Part shown: positions 33,301 to 42,822 of the stretch, piece after piece
How the letters are laid out: each line of letters starts with the position of its first letter
Position numbering within the stretch: position 1 is the stretch's first letter
NCBI RefSeq assembly: GCF_001761485.1
Contig: NC_090773.1
Coordinates: forward strand, 3,100,001 to 3,164,000
DNA from: Yarrowia lipolytica
Taxonomy: Eukaryota; Ascomycota; Dipodascomycetes; Dipodascales
DNA length: 64,000 bases
Direction: 5' to 3'
Position numbers and translations under genes: made by a program
The notes under the pieces: generated by a model
The model's input: the letters and a program-made list of their open reading frames with translations, nothing else
Database searches by the model: none
Told to the model about the DNA's origin: nothing

Positions 33301-36068
33301 CCACGGCGTCGGGCCAGACGAAAATTTGGGACACTCTGTTTTCTCACCTTTCTCCCCGCTCTATGATCCCTCAGTACCCCCATGAAGACCCGCCTTACGA
33401 GATTGACGATGGTCTGTATGTGGCTGATCTGTTGCAGGTGTTTCCGAGACCGTCCAAGGAGTCTGGGTTCTCCCACGGGCAGTTGGCGCTCATTTTCCTG
33501 GTCGATCTGATCACATGCCGGTCGGAAAAGCTCCAGACCGCCATTCCGCTGCTGTTGCAGGTGTGTTTTGTCCTGCTTGACCATTACCACACCCTGGTGC
33601 ACGTGCAGTCGCGTGAGATGCTGGTACACGTGATCCAGGCGTTTGTGGAGTCGTCCCCCGAAGAGGAGCAGCTTGTGGAGCTGTTGCAGAGCGACTCGAC
33701 GCTGTGGGCCTACGACGACATGAACAGCGACAAAAATGGAGCCAAGACCCCCATCAAGATGAAGGAGCTGATCCGGCAGCTTGTGGAGCTGTTGTCAACT
33801 GTCTGTCCGGGTCTACAGTCCGAATGGGCCCGCCTCTCGCTCAGCTGGGCCACAACATGTCCCGTTCGTCACGTGGCTTGCCGGTCGTTCCAGCTGTTTC
33901 GAACTCTGGTCACCGATCTCGACCAGACCATGCTTGGCGATATGTTGGCGCGGCTGTCCAACACGGTGTCCGATGAGCTGCCCGACATCCAGGGCTTCTC
34001 CATGCAGATTCTCATGACGCTGCACTCTCTGACCGAGCGTCTGGATGTGACGCAGCTGGAAACGTCGCCCCAGCTTTTTTGGGCCACGGTGGCGTGTCTG
34101 AGCACCGTCCATGAGGCGGAGTTCAACGAGTGCTTGGCTGTGTTGCAAAAGTATCTGCTTGTGGTGGACATTTCTCGCCCCGAGGTCCAGCAGAGAATCA
34201 TCGCCGCGTTCCCTCCGGGCTGGCGAGTGGCTTCAGACGAGCTTTCCGAGCAGGGCAAGTACGCTGGAGTCGGGCTGAAGCGGTTTGAGGCGGTGGAAGA
34301 TGGCGCCGTGGGTGTGGAGCGGTTTGAGGGGCTTCAAAGGACCATTTTGGTGGGTCTTAAGAGCTGCAACTCGTACCAGCTGTCGCTTGACGTGCTGAAT
34401 CTCCTCAACAAGGTGCCGGACTCGATTCTGGTGGGATCAGGCACCACCCGGCTGCTGTTTGGACTGTTGAGCAACCTGCCGTCGTTTTTGCACGCTCTCG
34501 ACGATTCGGAGGGACCCATCTCCGAAGACATTGTCAGTGCCGCGTCGCAGCTGCAGATCATGGCCGGTGACGCTCCCGAACACGCTGGGTTGGTGCGGAT
34601 TCTCGACTCGCTGTGCAAGAAAAAGTTCCGCACCAAACTCGACTTTCTGCGTCAATCGGTGCAGATCATCTCCAACAACTTTTTCCCGTCGGAAGAGGCC
34701 CACGCCCTGGTCTTCTTGCTGGGTCTTCTCGGCAACAAGACCGACTGGATCCGACGAGAGACGCTGGACCTGCTTCGGCTCATGTTGCCTTTGGTGAACA
34801 TGACCAGACCGGAGTTTACCGGCATTGGCGCGGATCTGATCAGTCCCTTGCTGCGACTGCTCCAGACGGACTACGCCGAAGCCGCTCTTTCGGTTCTCGA
34901 CGAAGCCGTGTGCATTTCAGGGTCGCAAATGGACAAGCACGTGCTGCGCATGTCTCTGGGCAACAGATCCATGCGCAAGGAGTACGAACGGTATATTACT
35001 CTGTTTGGAATTCCCGACGAAAGCGGCTGGGCCATTCCCTGGCCGACATTGAGCCACACTCTGACCCGCCACAATGTGAACGCTGTGTTCAACACGTGCC
35101 AGGTTACCAACTCGTCCTTATCGTCGGTGCCGTCGTCGCCGGCCGAGGAGTTCAAGTTCCACCAGGAAGACAACTTTTACGAGGAGGACAACATGTCGCT
35201 GAGCCGCATGGACTCCGTGTCGGTGCAGGAGGAGCCCGACGGAAGCCTCAGCAACATGTGGCAGGCGCTGGACAATCTGGACTCATTTTTCCAGAAGACT
35301 AGCATCCAGCAGGACGGCGGCGGCGGCTCGCGGTCTCGGGCTGGCCACATGCACAACCATTCTGTGTCGGCCACCTCGGAAATGACCGACACCACCGACC
35401 ACGACTACGTGCCCCAGCTCTACGACAAGAAGGTGTCCATCATTCTGAACCGGTCGCTGCAGAGAACCGCGTCCAGCACCTCGTTCAAAACCACACTGGC
35501 AGACTCCTTTGCCAACACCCAGCAGAGCTACGGGCCCACGGGCTCGGCCACGACTGCCGGTGCCGGCTCGTCGGGCTTGTCTCCAGCGCCCTCTCCGGGC
35601 TTGTCTCGACACGCCAAGCAATCGACTTTGGGCGGGTCTTCGGACTTTGGCGGCTTCCAGCTTGTCGACGAGCCGTCTCCCGGCCACACGCCGCACTCTG
35701 GCCACCCAGGCTCGGGTCACGTGCCTCTGCACACCCGCAATCTTTCGTATGATCAGGGCGGCGAGGTGCTGTCGCAGAATCTGTCGCCGGCGGTCTCTTT
35801 CAAGTCGCGGAAGGCGTCCACCTCCAACGAGTCGAGTTTCCGGCTCGAGAGTCTTCTTCGGGGCGCCAGTCTGGGCAAAAAGAGCACCAAGATGAAAACC
35901 AAGGAGTCTGCGAGCCACAAGAAGAAGCCGTCGGTGGCGGAAACGCCCAAGAAGGAGAGCAGCAAATGGGGTCCGTTTTCGCCCGCCAGCAGCTCCAGTC
36001 CGCAGCAGCGACCCTTCCGGCCTCAGCGTGAGGACGCCAGTAGTTTTCAGTTTCCTCCTCCGAACTGA
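27381..36068 (+). CDS. TAO3: Cell morphogenesis protein TAO3/PAG1 (Furry family), spliced
   Basis: Predicted join of 27381-27383, 28212-28376 and 29019-36068, 2,405 residues; S. cerevisiae Tao3 is about 2,380. Exon 1 contributes only the ATG. Exon 2 adds 55 codons ending SEYALHILFTQ, and exon 3 continues FVRYAERKLNLC and ILGEGADPAFDKIIVSLGYI, the conserved Furry-family N-terminus. Both joins are in phase 0 and the residue run across the second is characteristic, which is strong support. The protein is a HEAT/armadillo-like scaffold over ~2,000 residues with N, middle and C cell-morphogenesis regions, then a disordered Ser/Gly-rich, basic tail of ~280 residues. Tao3 works in the RAM/MOR network with the NDR kinase Cbk1 and Mob2 at sites of polarised growth; the fission yeast counterpart is Mor2. 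In a dimorphic yeast a role in hyphal growth is likely. Many CACGTG motifs lie in the promoter and first intron. Confidence 0.93.
27384..28211 (+). other. TAO3 intron 1 (828 nt), directly after the ATG
   Basis: GTGAGT follows the ATG with no base between. The acceptor is CTAACCCAG ending at 28211. It is long for a yeast intron. It contains CACGTG motifs at about 27452, 27470, 27607 and 27626. An additional small exon inside cannot be excluded. Confidence 0.75.
28377..29018 (+). other. TAO3 intron 2 (642 nt)
   Basis: Donor GTGAGT at 28377 and acceptor CTAACCCAG ending at 29018. Removing it joins HILFTQ to FVRYAERKLN in frame, the continuous sequence expected of Furry-family N-termini. Confidence 0.92.
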
Positions 36069-37919
36069 TCTGGAGATAGATAATATTGCATATCATGATG
36101 ACGTGACTGTAGCTAGTGATATTCCCTGGATATTGTACTATGACGACGACGAAACAGTTGCCTAGACGAATAGGCAAAGATCAATGATGCTAAATAGTAA
36201 TTTTTTAGTGATTATAGTGTTGCAATAGTTTTCTGCAAATAGAAGAATCTGCTTAATAATCAGATTTCAGTTATCTTTGAAAATATATGGCGGGAATTTG
36301 TCCACGGGCGCGTTTAATAGTGTGGACCACATGGAATTGATTAGCTAGTTACAGTGCAGTAACGAATTTTTTTTGATTTTTCTTATGTTTTTTTTTTATG
36401 TTTTTTTATGTTTTTCTATGTTTTTTTTTTAATTTTTTTTTGTTTCTTTTATTTTTTTATAATTCTCTTTATTATTTATTTTTCCCTCTTCCATCACTCG
36501 GGTTCAGCAAACTTTTCACACGCAGCTTAGTTGAGGTTGGTTGAGAGTTAGTTGAAGAAGGAGTTGTGCTGGGGGTACCTATTTCAGAGATCCGGATATG
36601 CAATTACATCGAAATGGAGATTAATATATAGCCAGAGCCAACGTTCCTAACAAATACTTACAAAAATCCACCCCTTGTAATACGATTATTTCGAGATATC
36701 GACGATTATTTTTTAATGTTCAATTAGAATTTGTTCGGATTTCGTTTAAACTTACTTAGTATTCAAGCCATAAGGGAACTATTTTGGACTCTGTTAACAA
36801 CTCAAATGCTGCGGGCAGAATAGCGAGCCGTAGCTCATTTACGGGGTCACGTGAGCGTACGAGATACAATCAAAACTGGGGTTTACATTGTTTGTGACTC
36901 CAGTAACCCGTCCTTTATTCTCAACTAATTAGTTGGATAACTCCCTTTATTCCCAACTAATTAGATGGTCAGTAAGACATCTGAATGCAATGAGAGAGAT
37001 AGACACGTTATTTGATGATAAATTGATGCGTGACACCAACGGAAAGGAGTCCAATGAGATCCTGTCGATAGGACCGTAACCCGCGGAGTTGAGGTCTGAG
37101 TGAGTCAATGACCCCAGACTAACTTGGCCTGTGCTGACTCTGTAGAGACAGGATATGTATCATTGTACTCGTTGCGATCCAGGCTTTCATATGAGTCTAG
37201 TTTCGTCTAGTTTCAGCTTGAATGGGCGAATATTTGGGGCTGTGAATACCGGATATGAATGAGCATTAACTCACGATCTAGAGTGACTGATATTGGACTT
37301 GTCCTACTGAAATCGATATCATTGGAATGGTGTAAACGGTAAAAATCAAACAGCCAAGTTCCTGTTTCTCTAGTCCAAGGACGCTGGTGTTATTGCCCGT
37401 ATCATCGTCCAGCAAATCATCAACAAGCCTACCAAAGCTGTAGAGTGGAAAGGACTGGTTGGAATAACCCGAACAGTATGCAGAGAAACGGCGGAACAAT
37501 CTACAGACATTCAAAGTGAGGCCCCCCAACAAGTTCGCTCCAAGCTCTCCGAAACCACTTCCAAAGAAATAGGATCAATGTCGGGCACCCCAAGGTTAGG
37601 TCACCCCAATGTCGATCACCTCAACTAGTATAGTTGACATTTTGTTAAACATGAAAATCACCAAAACAGTCGGCAATGTCTCAATGGTGGTGATCAAGTG
37701 ACCAAACAAACAAACGCGCAGCATCACTGCTGTGTCTAAGTAACCACAGAAATGCCTGGTATCATTGAGTCAAAGCCAACATTTCCAAAATCGTCCACAA
37801 ATGTATAAATTACTAACCCGAGATTTCAGAGATTGGTAATCACGTGGACACGCGCGACACACAACGGTTGAGATCACATGACTGCATCCACGATGAGCCC
37901 CCCCCCCCCCTCCCCTCCA
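36069..37919. other. Intergenic between convergent TAO3 and COG7-like gene
   Basis: No credible gene. T-rich low complexity at 36367-36475 (TTTTTTTATG units), two near-copies of a CTTTATTC-CAACTAATTAG stretch at 36912-36965, and a C12 run at 37898-37909. Confidence 0.55.
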
Positions 37920-38714
37920 CTAATATCCCATCCGCCTGGATAACTCTCCAAAAAGCGAAAAACCCTCGGGCATGGGAGACGACTCCTTGGTAGAACTGGC
38001 GACCGAAGACTCGCGCTCATGACGGTCAGCCCGATCATCACGAGACACCTCCACACTATCGCGTTTAGTGATTTCGCGCTCAATTCGCTTTTTGGTTGCC
38101 ATAATGGCCCGCACTCGGCTATTGTATCCGCCAGTGCCCTTCCACACCTGGGCGAGCTGGAGGGCCTCGTCGACAAGATTAAGAGCCTGGTCATAGTCCC
38201 CAGAGGCTATGAGTTGGTCGATTTTCGTGTCGAGATGCGATTGGTCGAATTCCTTTGCCTTTCGGAGCATGATGATCACAGTTTCCATTTTCCGCCGCGC
38301 AGAATCGTACCGTTGAAGCTGCTCGGTGATATCCGAGGAACCCGCACCGGCGTCAGGATTCTTGTCACGAGACTCCGGGTCTGTTCCGGACTCCGGGTCT
38401 GTTTGCTTCTCCGTTTTTTCATCAACGTTCATGGACTCCACCCTGTCTCTCAGAGAGTCCAGATCGCCCGTGAGCAGTTCAATCTGGTATCGGATCTTGT
38501 TTTGGCTCTGGGTAAGTTTAGTCAGCAGTCCATCGAGCGTCCACGTGAGGTCCTGGCTGTGGTAGTCCAGTTGTGACAAGAGTTGAGATGCACTTGACTG
38601 CAGCTGTTGGATGTTTTTCTCTTCGCATTTCGGCAGCGACTGGTCCAGGTAGCTGTGAGACACGAGGTCGTCGTTTGAGAACTGTTCCAGAACCTGCTGG
38701 CGAGTCAGGGTCAT
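37920..38714 (-). CDS. COG7: Probable COG complex subunit 7
   Basis: 264 residues. The N-terminus (DDLVSHSYLDQSL, then ASQLLSQLDYHSQDLTWTLD) and the coiled-coil segments after it follow the same pattern as fungal Cog7: a short helical protein (S. cerevisiae Cog7 about 279 residues) with an acidic N-end, a Leu-rich helix beginning with a Leu-Asp-(Tyr/Phe) motif and further heptad-rich helices. Residues ~95-125 are a Lys/Glu/Asp/Ser linker. The C-terminal third has two more helices and a charged Ser-rich tail ending LFGELSRRMGY. COG tethers retrograde vesicles at the Golgi and keeps glycosyltransferases in place. Small coiled-coil proteins align weakly, so another tether or spindle subunit is possible. 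Start at the first ATG, 25 bases below an A-rich leader. Confidence 0.6.
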   Translation of the reverse strand: MTLTRQQVLEQFSNDDLVSHSYLDQSLPKCEEKNIQQLQSSASQLLSQLDYHSQDLTWTLDGLLTKLTQSQNKIRYQIELLTGDLDSLRDRVESMNVDEKTEKQTDPESGTDPESRDKNPDAGAGSSDITEQLQRYDSARRKMETVIIMLRKAKEFDQSHLDTKIDQLIASGDYDQALNLVDEALQLAQVWKGTGGYNSRVRAIMATKKRIEREITKRDSVEVSRDDRADRHERESSVASSTKESSPMPEGFSLFGELSRRMGY

Positions 38715-39150
38715 TTTTTTTCGTGGTTGTGAGATGCAAAGTACTGTCGTGACAAAGTGGTGATGTGTTGTGGAGGTTTGGTGTGACGATGTAAAAGTTT
38801 AAATGGGACAGAGGGGCGGTTGATCGGGGACATGGCGGCACAATGAGACTCAAAAAAAGGATATGTGGTTGCCTCTGAAAAGGGATTGTGTCGATTGCAA
38901 GTTTTTGGACACAAATCGGAGCAGTTTTGGAGGAGTTGGAGAGTGCAGTTTTCATGGTATTATGTTGAGTATAGCCCCAACTAAAGTAGGTTGTATAGTT
39001 GGAAGATGGTTAAAGGTGTCGATGCGCATGGAGGCTCGCGCGTAGAGAGCTTCTGTAGGGATTTTAGGGCAAATTGATCATGTCACAGCAATGGAGGCAT
39101 ACATTAGATCTGCTCTGGGTTGTCTTTTCTTCAATATTTGTCACATTTGG

Positions 39151-39156
39151 ACGCGT
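39151..39156. promoter_or_regulatory. ACGCGT (MCB-like) motif
   Basis: A perfect hexamer in the intergenic region about 1 kb upstream of the kinesin start. Weak evidence alone. Confidence 0.25.
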
Positions 39157-39212
39157 AAACCCCTGTAAGTGCAATACCGGAGATTCAAGTGAAGAGCAAC
39201 GATAAGACAATA

Positions 39213-39300
39213 CAATACCTCAATACTTCAATACCTCAATACCGCAATACCTCAATACCTCAATATCTCAATATCTCAATATCTCAATACCTCAATACCC
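39213..39300. repeat. 8-bp minisatellite CAATACCT, 11 copies
   Basis: Eleven consecutive octamers, CAATACCT with single-base variants (CAATACTT, CAATACCG, CAATATCT three times in a row, CAATACCC). The register is kept throughout. Confidence 0.97.
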
Positions 39301-40158
39301 CATACATCTCATGTCCAGTTACCCTTGATCTTCCCCCCAACTAAGTCCAACTAATCTCAATTAACTTCCCACTAAATCCAATTTAGCCCCAAGTAAACCC
39401 AACTACGTCGTATTCCGTCCATCATTAAACTCAATATCTGACCCTCTAAACGTGCCTGAAAACGCCTTCAAACGGCTTTCTAGCGAAAATAATATCATTC
39501 GGAAGCTCAAAAAGACGCCAGAAATCCCCACCAGGTCTCAGATTTCACTTTGGTCAAGCCCGCCTTATTTCGCCCCTCACCAAAAACCCGGCCAATCTCT
39601 CTCCACATCAACACCACCCACATTTCAACACCACCATTCAACTCGCCAGCCTCCGGCCATCAAAATGAATACCCCATCAGCCTACTTTGACCCTCGTTTA
39701 ACCTCGATACACCCTTATTCTCCCCCCACCACCGCCAACCCCTGTTTCATAATAAACTCACCCGCCGAAAATACCCCCAAAAATGATAAACAACCCTCAA
39801 ACCAATGCCCGACCGCCCCCAAAACCCGCCTCCTCTCCGGGTCACGTGATGACCCCCCCCCTCCTCTTCTCCTCTCCCGAGTCGGTAACCCCCGCAAAGC
39901 GTAACCCCGGCAACCCCGGACTAAAGACGGATTTCCAACACGACCGTAAATATTTAACCTTCAACTCTGCATCCACCCAAGCATATACTTATACACCCCG
40001 AATCCACTTTTCAACGTCACCAAAAGACGCCACAAGAAGCCCAAAGGACGATCTCATAACCTGTTAGTCAGAGGACGATCTCAACGTGCCCCATAATTCT
40101 CACTCATAACCTGCGCCAAACAACACCATTCCACCCACTCTCCCCCACCAGCTGACTC

Positions 40159-42822
40159 ATGTCACAGCCTCCAAGGACACCTCTGCCGTCAGGAATCCCA
40201 CTCAGACGAGGAAAAACAACGACGACACGTGACCGGCCCCAAAGCCACATTCGGACTCTTAGTCAGCAGAGCCTACCGTCGCTGTCACTGTCGCTGTCGC
40301 CGGCGTCGAGCCCCAACGTCAGCCCCCATGTCAGCCAACTCAAAAGAGCAGGGTCCGTGAAACAAGCGAGTCACGTGGCGCCAGGTTCGCCGAGTCACGT
40401 GATCCAGCAGCAAGGTTCGCCGAATCACGTGAGCCAACCGCACGTGAGCAAGCCACACGGTTCGCCGAGTCATGTCTTTGGTCACCACCACAACAATGTT
40501 CCAAATCCGGGTTCGCCGCTTACAGGGCCTGGTCCCGGTCACCTGAGCAGTCGCGTGTCTTCCGACGTGTCCGTTTCCCTGCCTGTGCCCGTGCCCGCGT
40601 CCGCCCTTCCCCCTACGCCCATATCTGTCCATGCAGTCATCCGAATCAAGCCATCGGTGGCCAAATCGGCCATCACCGAGTTCTCCAGCAACTCCATCAC
40701 TGTCACGTGCGCCCCTCAAAAACGCACGTTTCTCTATGACCACGTGTTTGGGCCTCAAACTACCCAGTCGGAGATCTACGCCCACTTTTCAAAGTCCACA
40801 GATCAGTTTGTAGCCGGTTACAATGTCACCATCATGGCGTACGGCCAATCTGGCTCGGGCAAGAGTTACACCATGGGCACCGAAAGTGTGGATGTCGGTT
40901 CACGGTCGAGTTCCCGAATGTCCACACGTGACCTGGACGGCGGATTCGCGTCTGACCCAGTCAATCCCGACCCCGACCACGAGGGTCTAGTCCAGCGGGC
41001 CTCGGCAGACATCTTCGCAAAGCTCGAGGACAAGTTTGACAAGACAATGTCGGAACTGACGGTTTCCGTCAGTTATGTAGAGCTCTACAACGAACAGTTC
41101 TGCGACCTGCTGGACCCTAACCCAAAACCCCAGCCCATGGTGCGTGAGGACAGCGCCGGTAACGTGGCCATCTCCGGCGTGGCGCACGTGACTGTCTCCT
41201 CGCTCCCCGCGCTGCTTCATCTCCTGCGCTCGGGCTCCGAGCTCCGCCAAAAGGGGTCCACGGCGCTTAACTCTGAGTCGTCGCGCTCCCACGCCATTTT
41301 CACCATCACCCTGACCCAGAACGGCGCCTCCAGCAAGTTCAATTTTGTCGATTTGGCTGGCTCGGAGCGACTGAAGAATTCCGAGGCCAAGGGAGAAAGA
41401 GTCAAGGAGGGCATCGCCATTAACGGAGGTTTGGCGGCGTTGGGCAAGGTGATTAGTCAACTGTCGAGTGCCGCCCAAACTGCGGCAACAGCCACCAAAC
41501 ATATCTCGTACCGAGACTCGAAATTGACCCGCTTGTTGCAAGACTCGCTGGGGGGCAGAGCGGTGACATATCTCTTGTCCTGCATCACGTGTGACGACGC
41601 GTTTGTGTCGGAAACACTCTCCACGCTTAGTTACACCCAGCGAGCACGTGCCATCCAACTGGCTCCAGAGATTAGCCAGAATGAGGAGATGGAGTTTGAC
41701 CAGATGAAGCGGGAGATGGAGTACTGGCGAGGGCGAACGAGAGAGCTGGAGCGCGAGCGCGAGCGAACACGTGACTTTTCACGCGACTTTTCCCATGAAT
41801 CGCCCTCACGGCTGTCATCGCGGGACTCTCCTTCGCGCATGTCGTCCAGCAGAGACAGCCCCACGGGGTTTGTACGCGAGTCGCCGACACGGACGTCACG
41901 TGACCGGTCACGTGACTCGCTGCGCTCCTCGCGAATGTCTCCCACGCGCCACCACCGCCACCAGCGCGACTGGTCCCACGATTCTCTCAGGCATGCGGAC
42001 TTTGATGTCATGTCACCTGACTCTACCTTTTCCCCACGGGGCTCGACGACGGACGTGTCGCGCACATCCCCCGACTCACGTGAGAATGGGTCCTCGCGGC
42101 TCAACAACACCACCGAAATGCACTCTGCGGTGGAGGATATGATCAAGCAGTACGATTTGCGGATTCTGGGGTTAGAAACCGCGCTGGTAGAAGAGCAGCG
42201 CGGGCACGCGGCGGAGCGGGAGAGTCACGTGATCGCGCAGCAGCGGATCGGGGAGCTGGAGTCGTTGCTGGAGCAGCGCGAGGACGAGATTCGTGAGTTG
42301 AAGGCCAGCCACAGGAGCGAGTCTCGCGCGACAGTGATGTCTGAGGATTCACGTGACGCGTCTACAGCGGGGAGTAGCTCACGTGCGCCCCTCGAGTCGC
42401 GCATCTCCGTGCTGGAGTCGCATCTTGACAACTCCCGGGTGCAGCACCGGCGGACTCTGGACGAGCTCAAGCGGCTGTCGTCGCACTACGAGGCAATGTC
42501 TCGTGATCTGGACCGGTCGCGGCGGGAGGTGGAGAAGGAGAAGCAGCTGCGGTATGACGTGATTGCTCAGATGAAACGCACGAGCGTGAGCGAGTCACGA
42601 GATGAGGCGACTGGCGTCGGCGGCGGCAGTATACGGTCTCGAACTGCGGCGTCGTTTACAAGCAGTTTATTTGCCAGTTTGCCGCGGGTAGCCGATAGTG
42701 CCGATGACGAGCGGGAGACCGGGTCATCTGTCAAGCTCTCCAATGGGAGCTCCGATTCGAAGAAGACGTCCATCTCGTCGGAGGTTTTGCCGAATGATTC
42801 GTCACTGCCGCATTTTCACTGA
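40159..42822 (+). CDS. Kinesin motor protein, kinesin-4-like
   Basis: 887 residues. Residues 1-155 are disordered, rich in Ser, Pro, His and Val, with repeated GSPSHV-type blocks. The motor spans ~156-500: P-loop GQSGSGKSYT near 230, switch I SSRSHAIF near 374, switch II DLAGSERLKNSEAKGERVKE near 398, then INGGLAALGKVISQLSS and HISYRDSKLTRLLQDSLGG. All nucleotide-binding motifs are intact, so it should be an active plus-end motor. The switch II region (GERxKEGIxINGGLxALGxVI) is closest to kinesin-4/KIF4-KIF21 types. The neck (EFDQMKREMEYWRGRTRELERERERT) begins a coiled coil. An Arg/Ser/Asp-rich linker (~540-650) and two more coiled coils (~655-800) follow, then a Ser-rich end. No forkhead-associated or PH domain is seen, which argues against kinesin-3. 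Function in transport or spindle midzone is inferred. 18 CACGTG motifs lie inside the frame by hand count. Confidence 0.85.
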   Translation: MSQPPRTPLPSGIPLRRGKTTTTRDRPQSHIRTLSQQSLPSLSLSLSPASSPNVSPHVSQLKRAGSVKQASHVAPGSPSHVIQQQGSPNHVSQPHVSKPHGSPSHVFGHHHNNVPNPGSPLTGPGPGHLSSRVSSDVSVSLPVPVPASALPPTPISVHAVIRIKPSVAKSAITEFSSNSITVTCAPQKRTFLYDHVFGPQTTQSEIYAHFSKSTDQFVAGYNVTIMAYGQSGSGKSYTMGTESVDVGSRSSSRMSTRDLDGGFASDPVNPDPDHEGLVQRASADIFAKLEDKFDKTMSELTVSVSYVELYNEQFCDLLDPNPKPQPMVREDSAGNVAISGVAHVTVSSLPALLHLLRSGSELRQKGSTALNSESSRSHAIFTITLTQNGASSKFNFVDLAGSERLKNSEAKGERVKEGIAINGGLAALGKVISQLSSAAQTAATATKHISYRDSKLTRLLQDSLGGRAVTYLLSCITCDDAFVSETLSTLSYTQRARAIQLAPEISQNEEMEFDQMKREMEYWRGRTRELERERERTRDFSRDFSHESPSRLSSRDSPSRMSSSRDSPTGFVRESPTRTSRDRSRDSLRSSRMSPTRHHRHQRDWSHDSLRHADFDVMSPDSTFSPRGSTTDVSRTSPDSRENGSSRLNNTTEMHSAVEDMIKQYDLRILGLETALVEEQRGHAAERESHVIAQQRIGELESLLEQREDEIRELKASHRSESRATVMSEDSRDASTAGSSSRAPLESRISVLESHLDNSRVQHRRTLDELKRLSSHYEAMSRDLDRSRREVEKEKQLRYDVIAQMKRTSVSESRDEATGVGGGSIRSRTAASFTSSLFASLPRVADSADDERETGSSVKLSNGSSDSKKTSISSEVLPNDSSLPHFH
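40384..40525 (+). repeat. GGTTCGCCGARTCACGTGA dispersed coding repeat
   Basis: GGTTCGCC recurs at 40384, 40414, 40459 and 40510. In the first two copies it runs on into GA(G/A)TCACGTGA, in the third into GAGTCATGT. It codes GSPSHV, GSPNHV, GSPSHV and GSPLTG in the disordered N-terminus of the kinesin. Confidence 0.85.

Larger units (their letters stand above)
38715..40158. other. Divergent promoter region, COG7-like / kinesin
   Basis: 1.4 kb between two divergent genes. It contains an ACGCGT at 39151-39156 and an 8-bp minisatellite at 39213-39300. A C-rich stretch follows (39450-40150) with open frames that have no recognisable domain; I treat these as promoter/leader of the kinesin gene. 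Confidence 0.55.

Noticed and set aside
39213-39300. CRISPR-like array
   Set aside because: Short-period minisatellite without spacers, in a eukaryotic chromosome.
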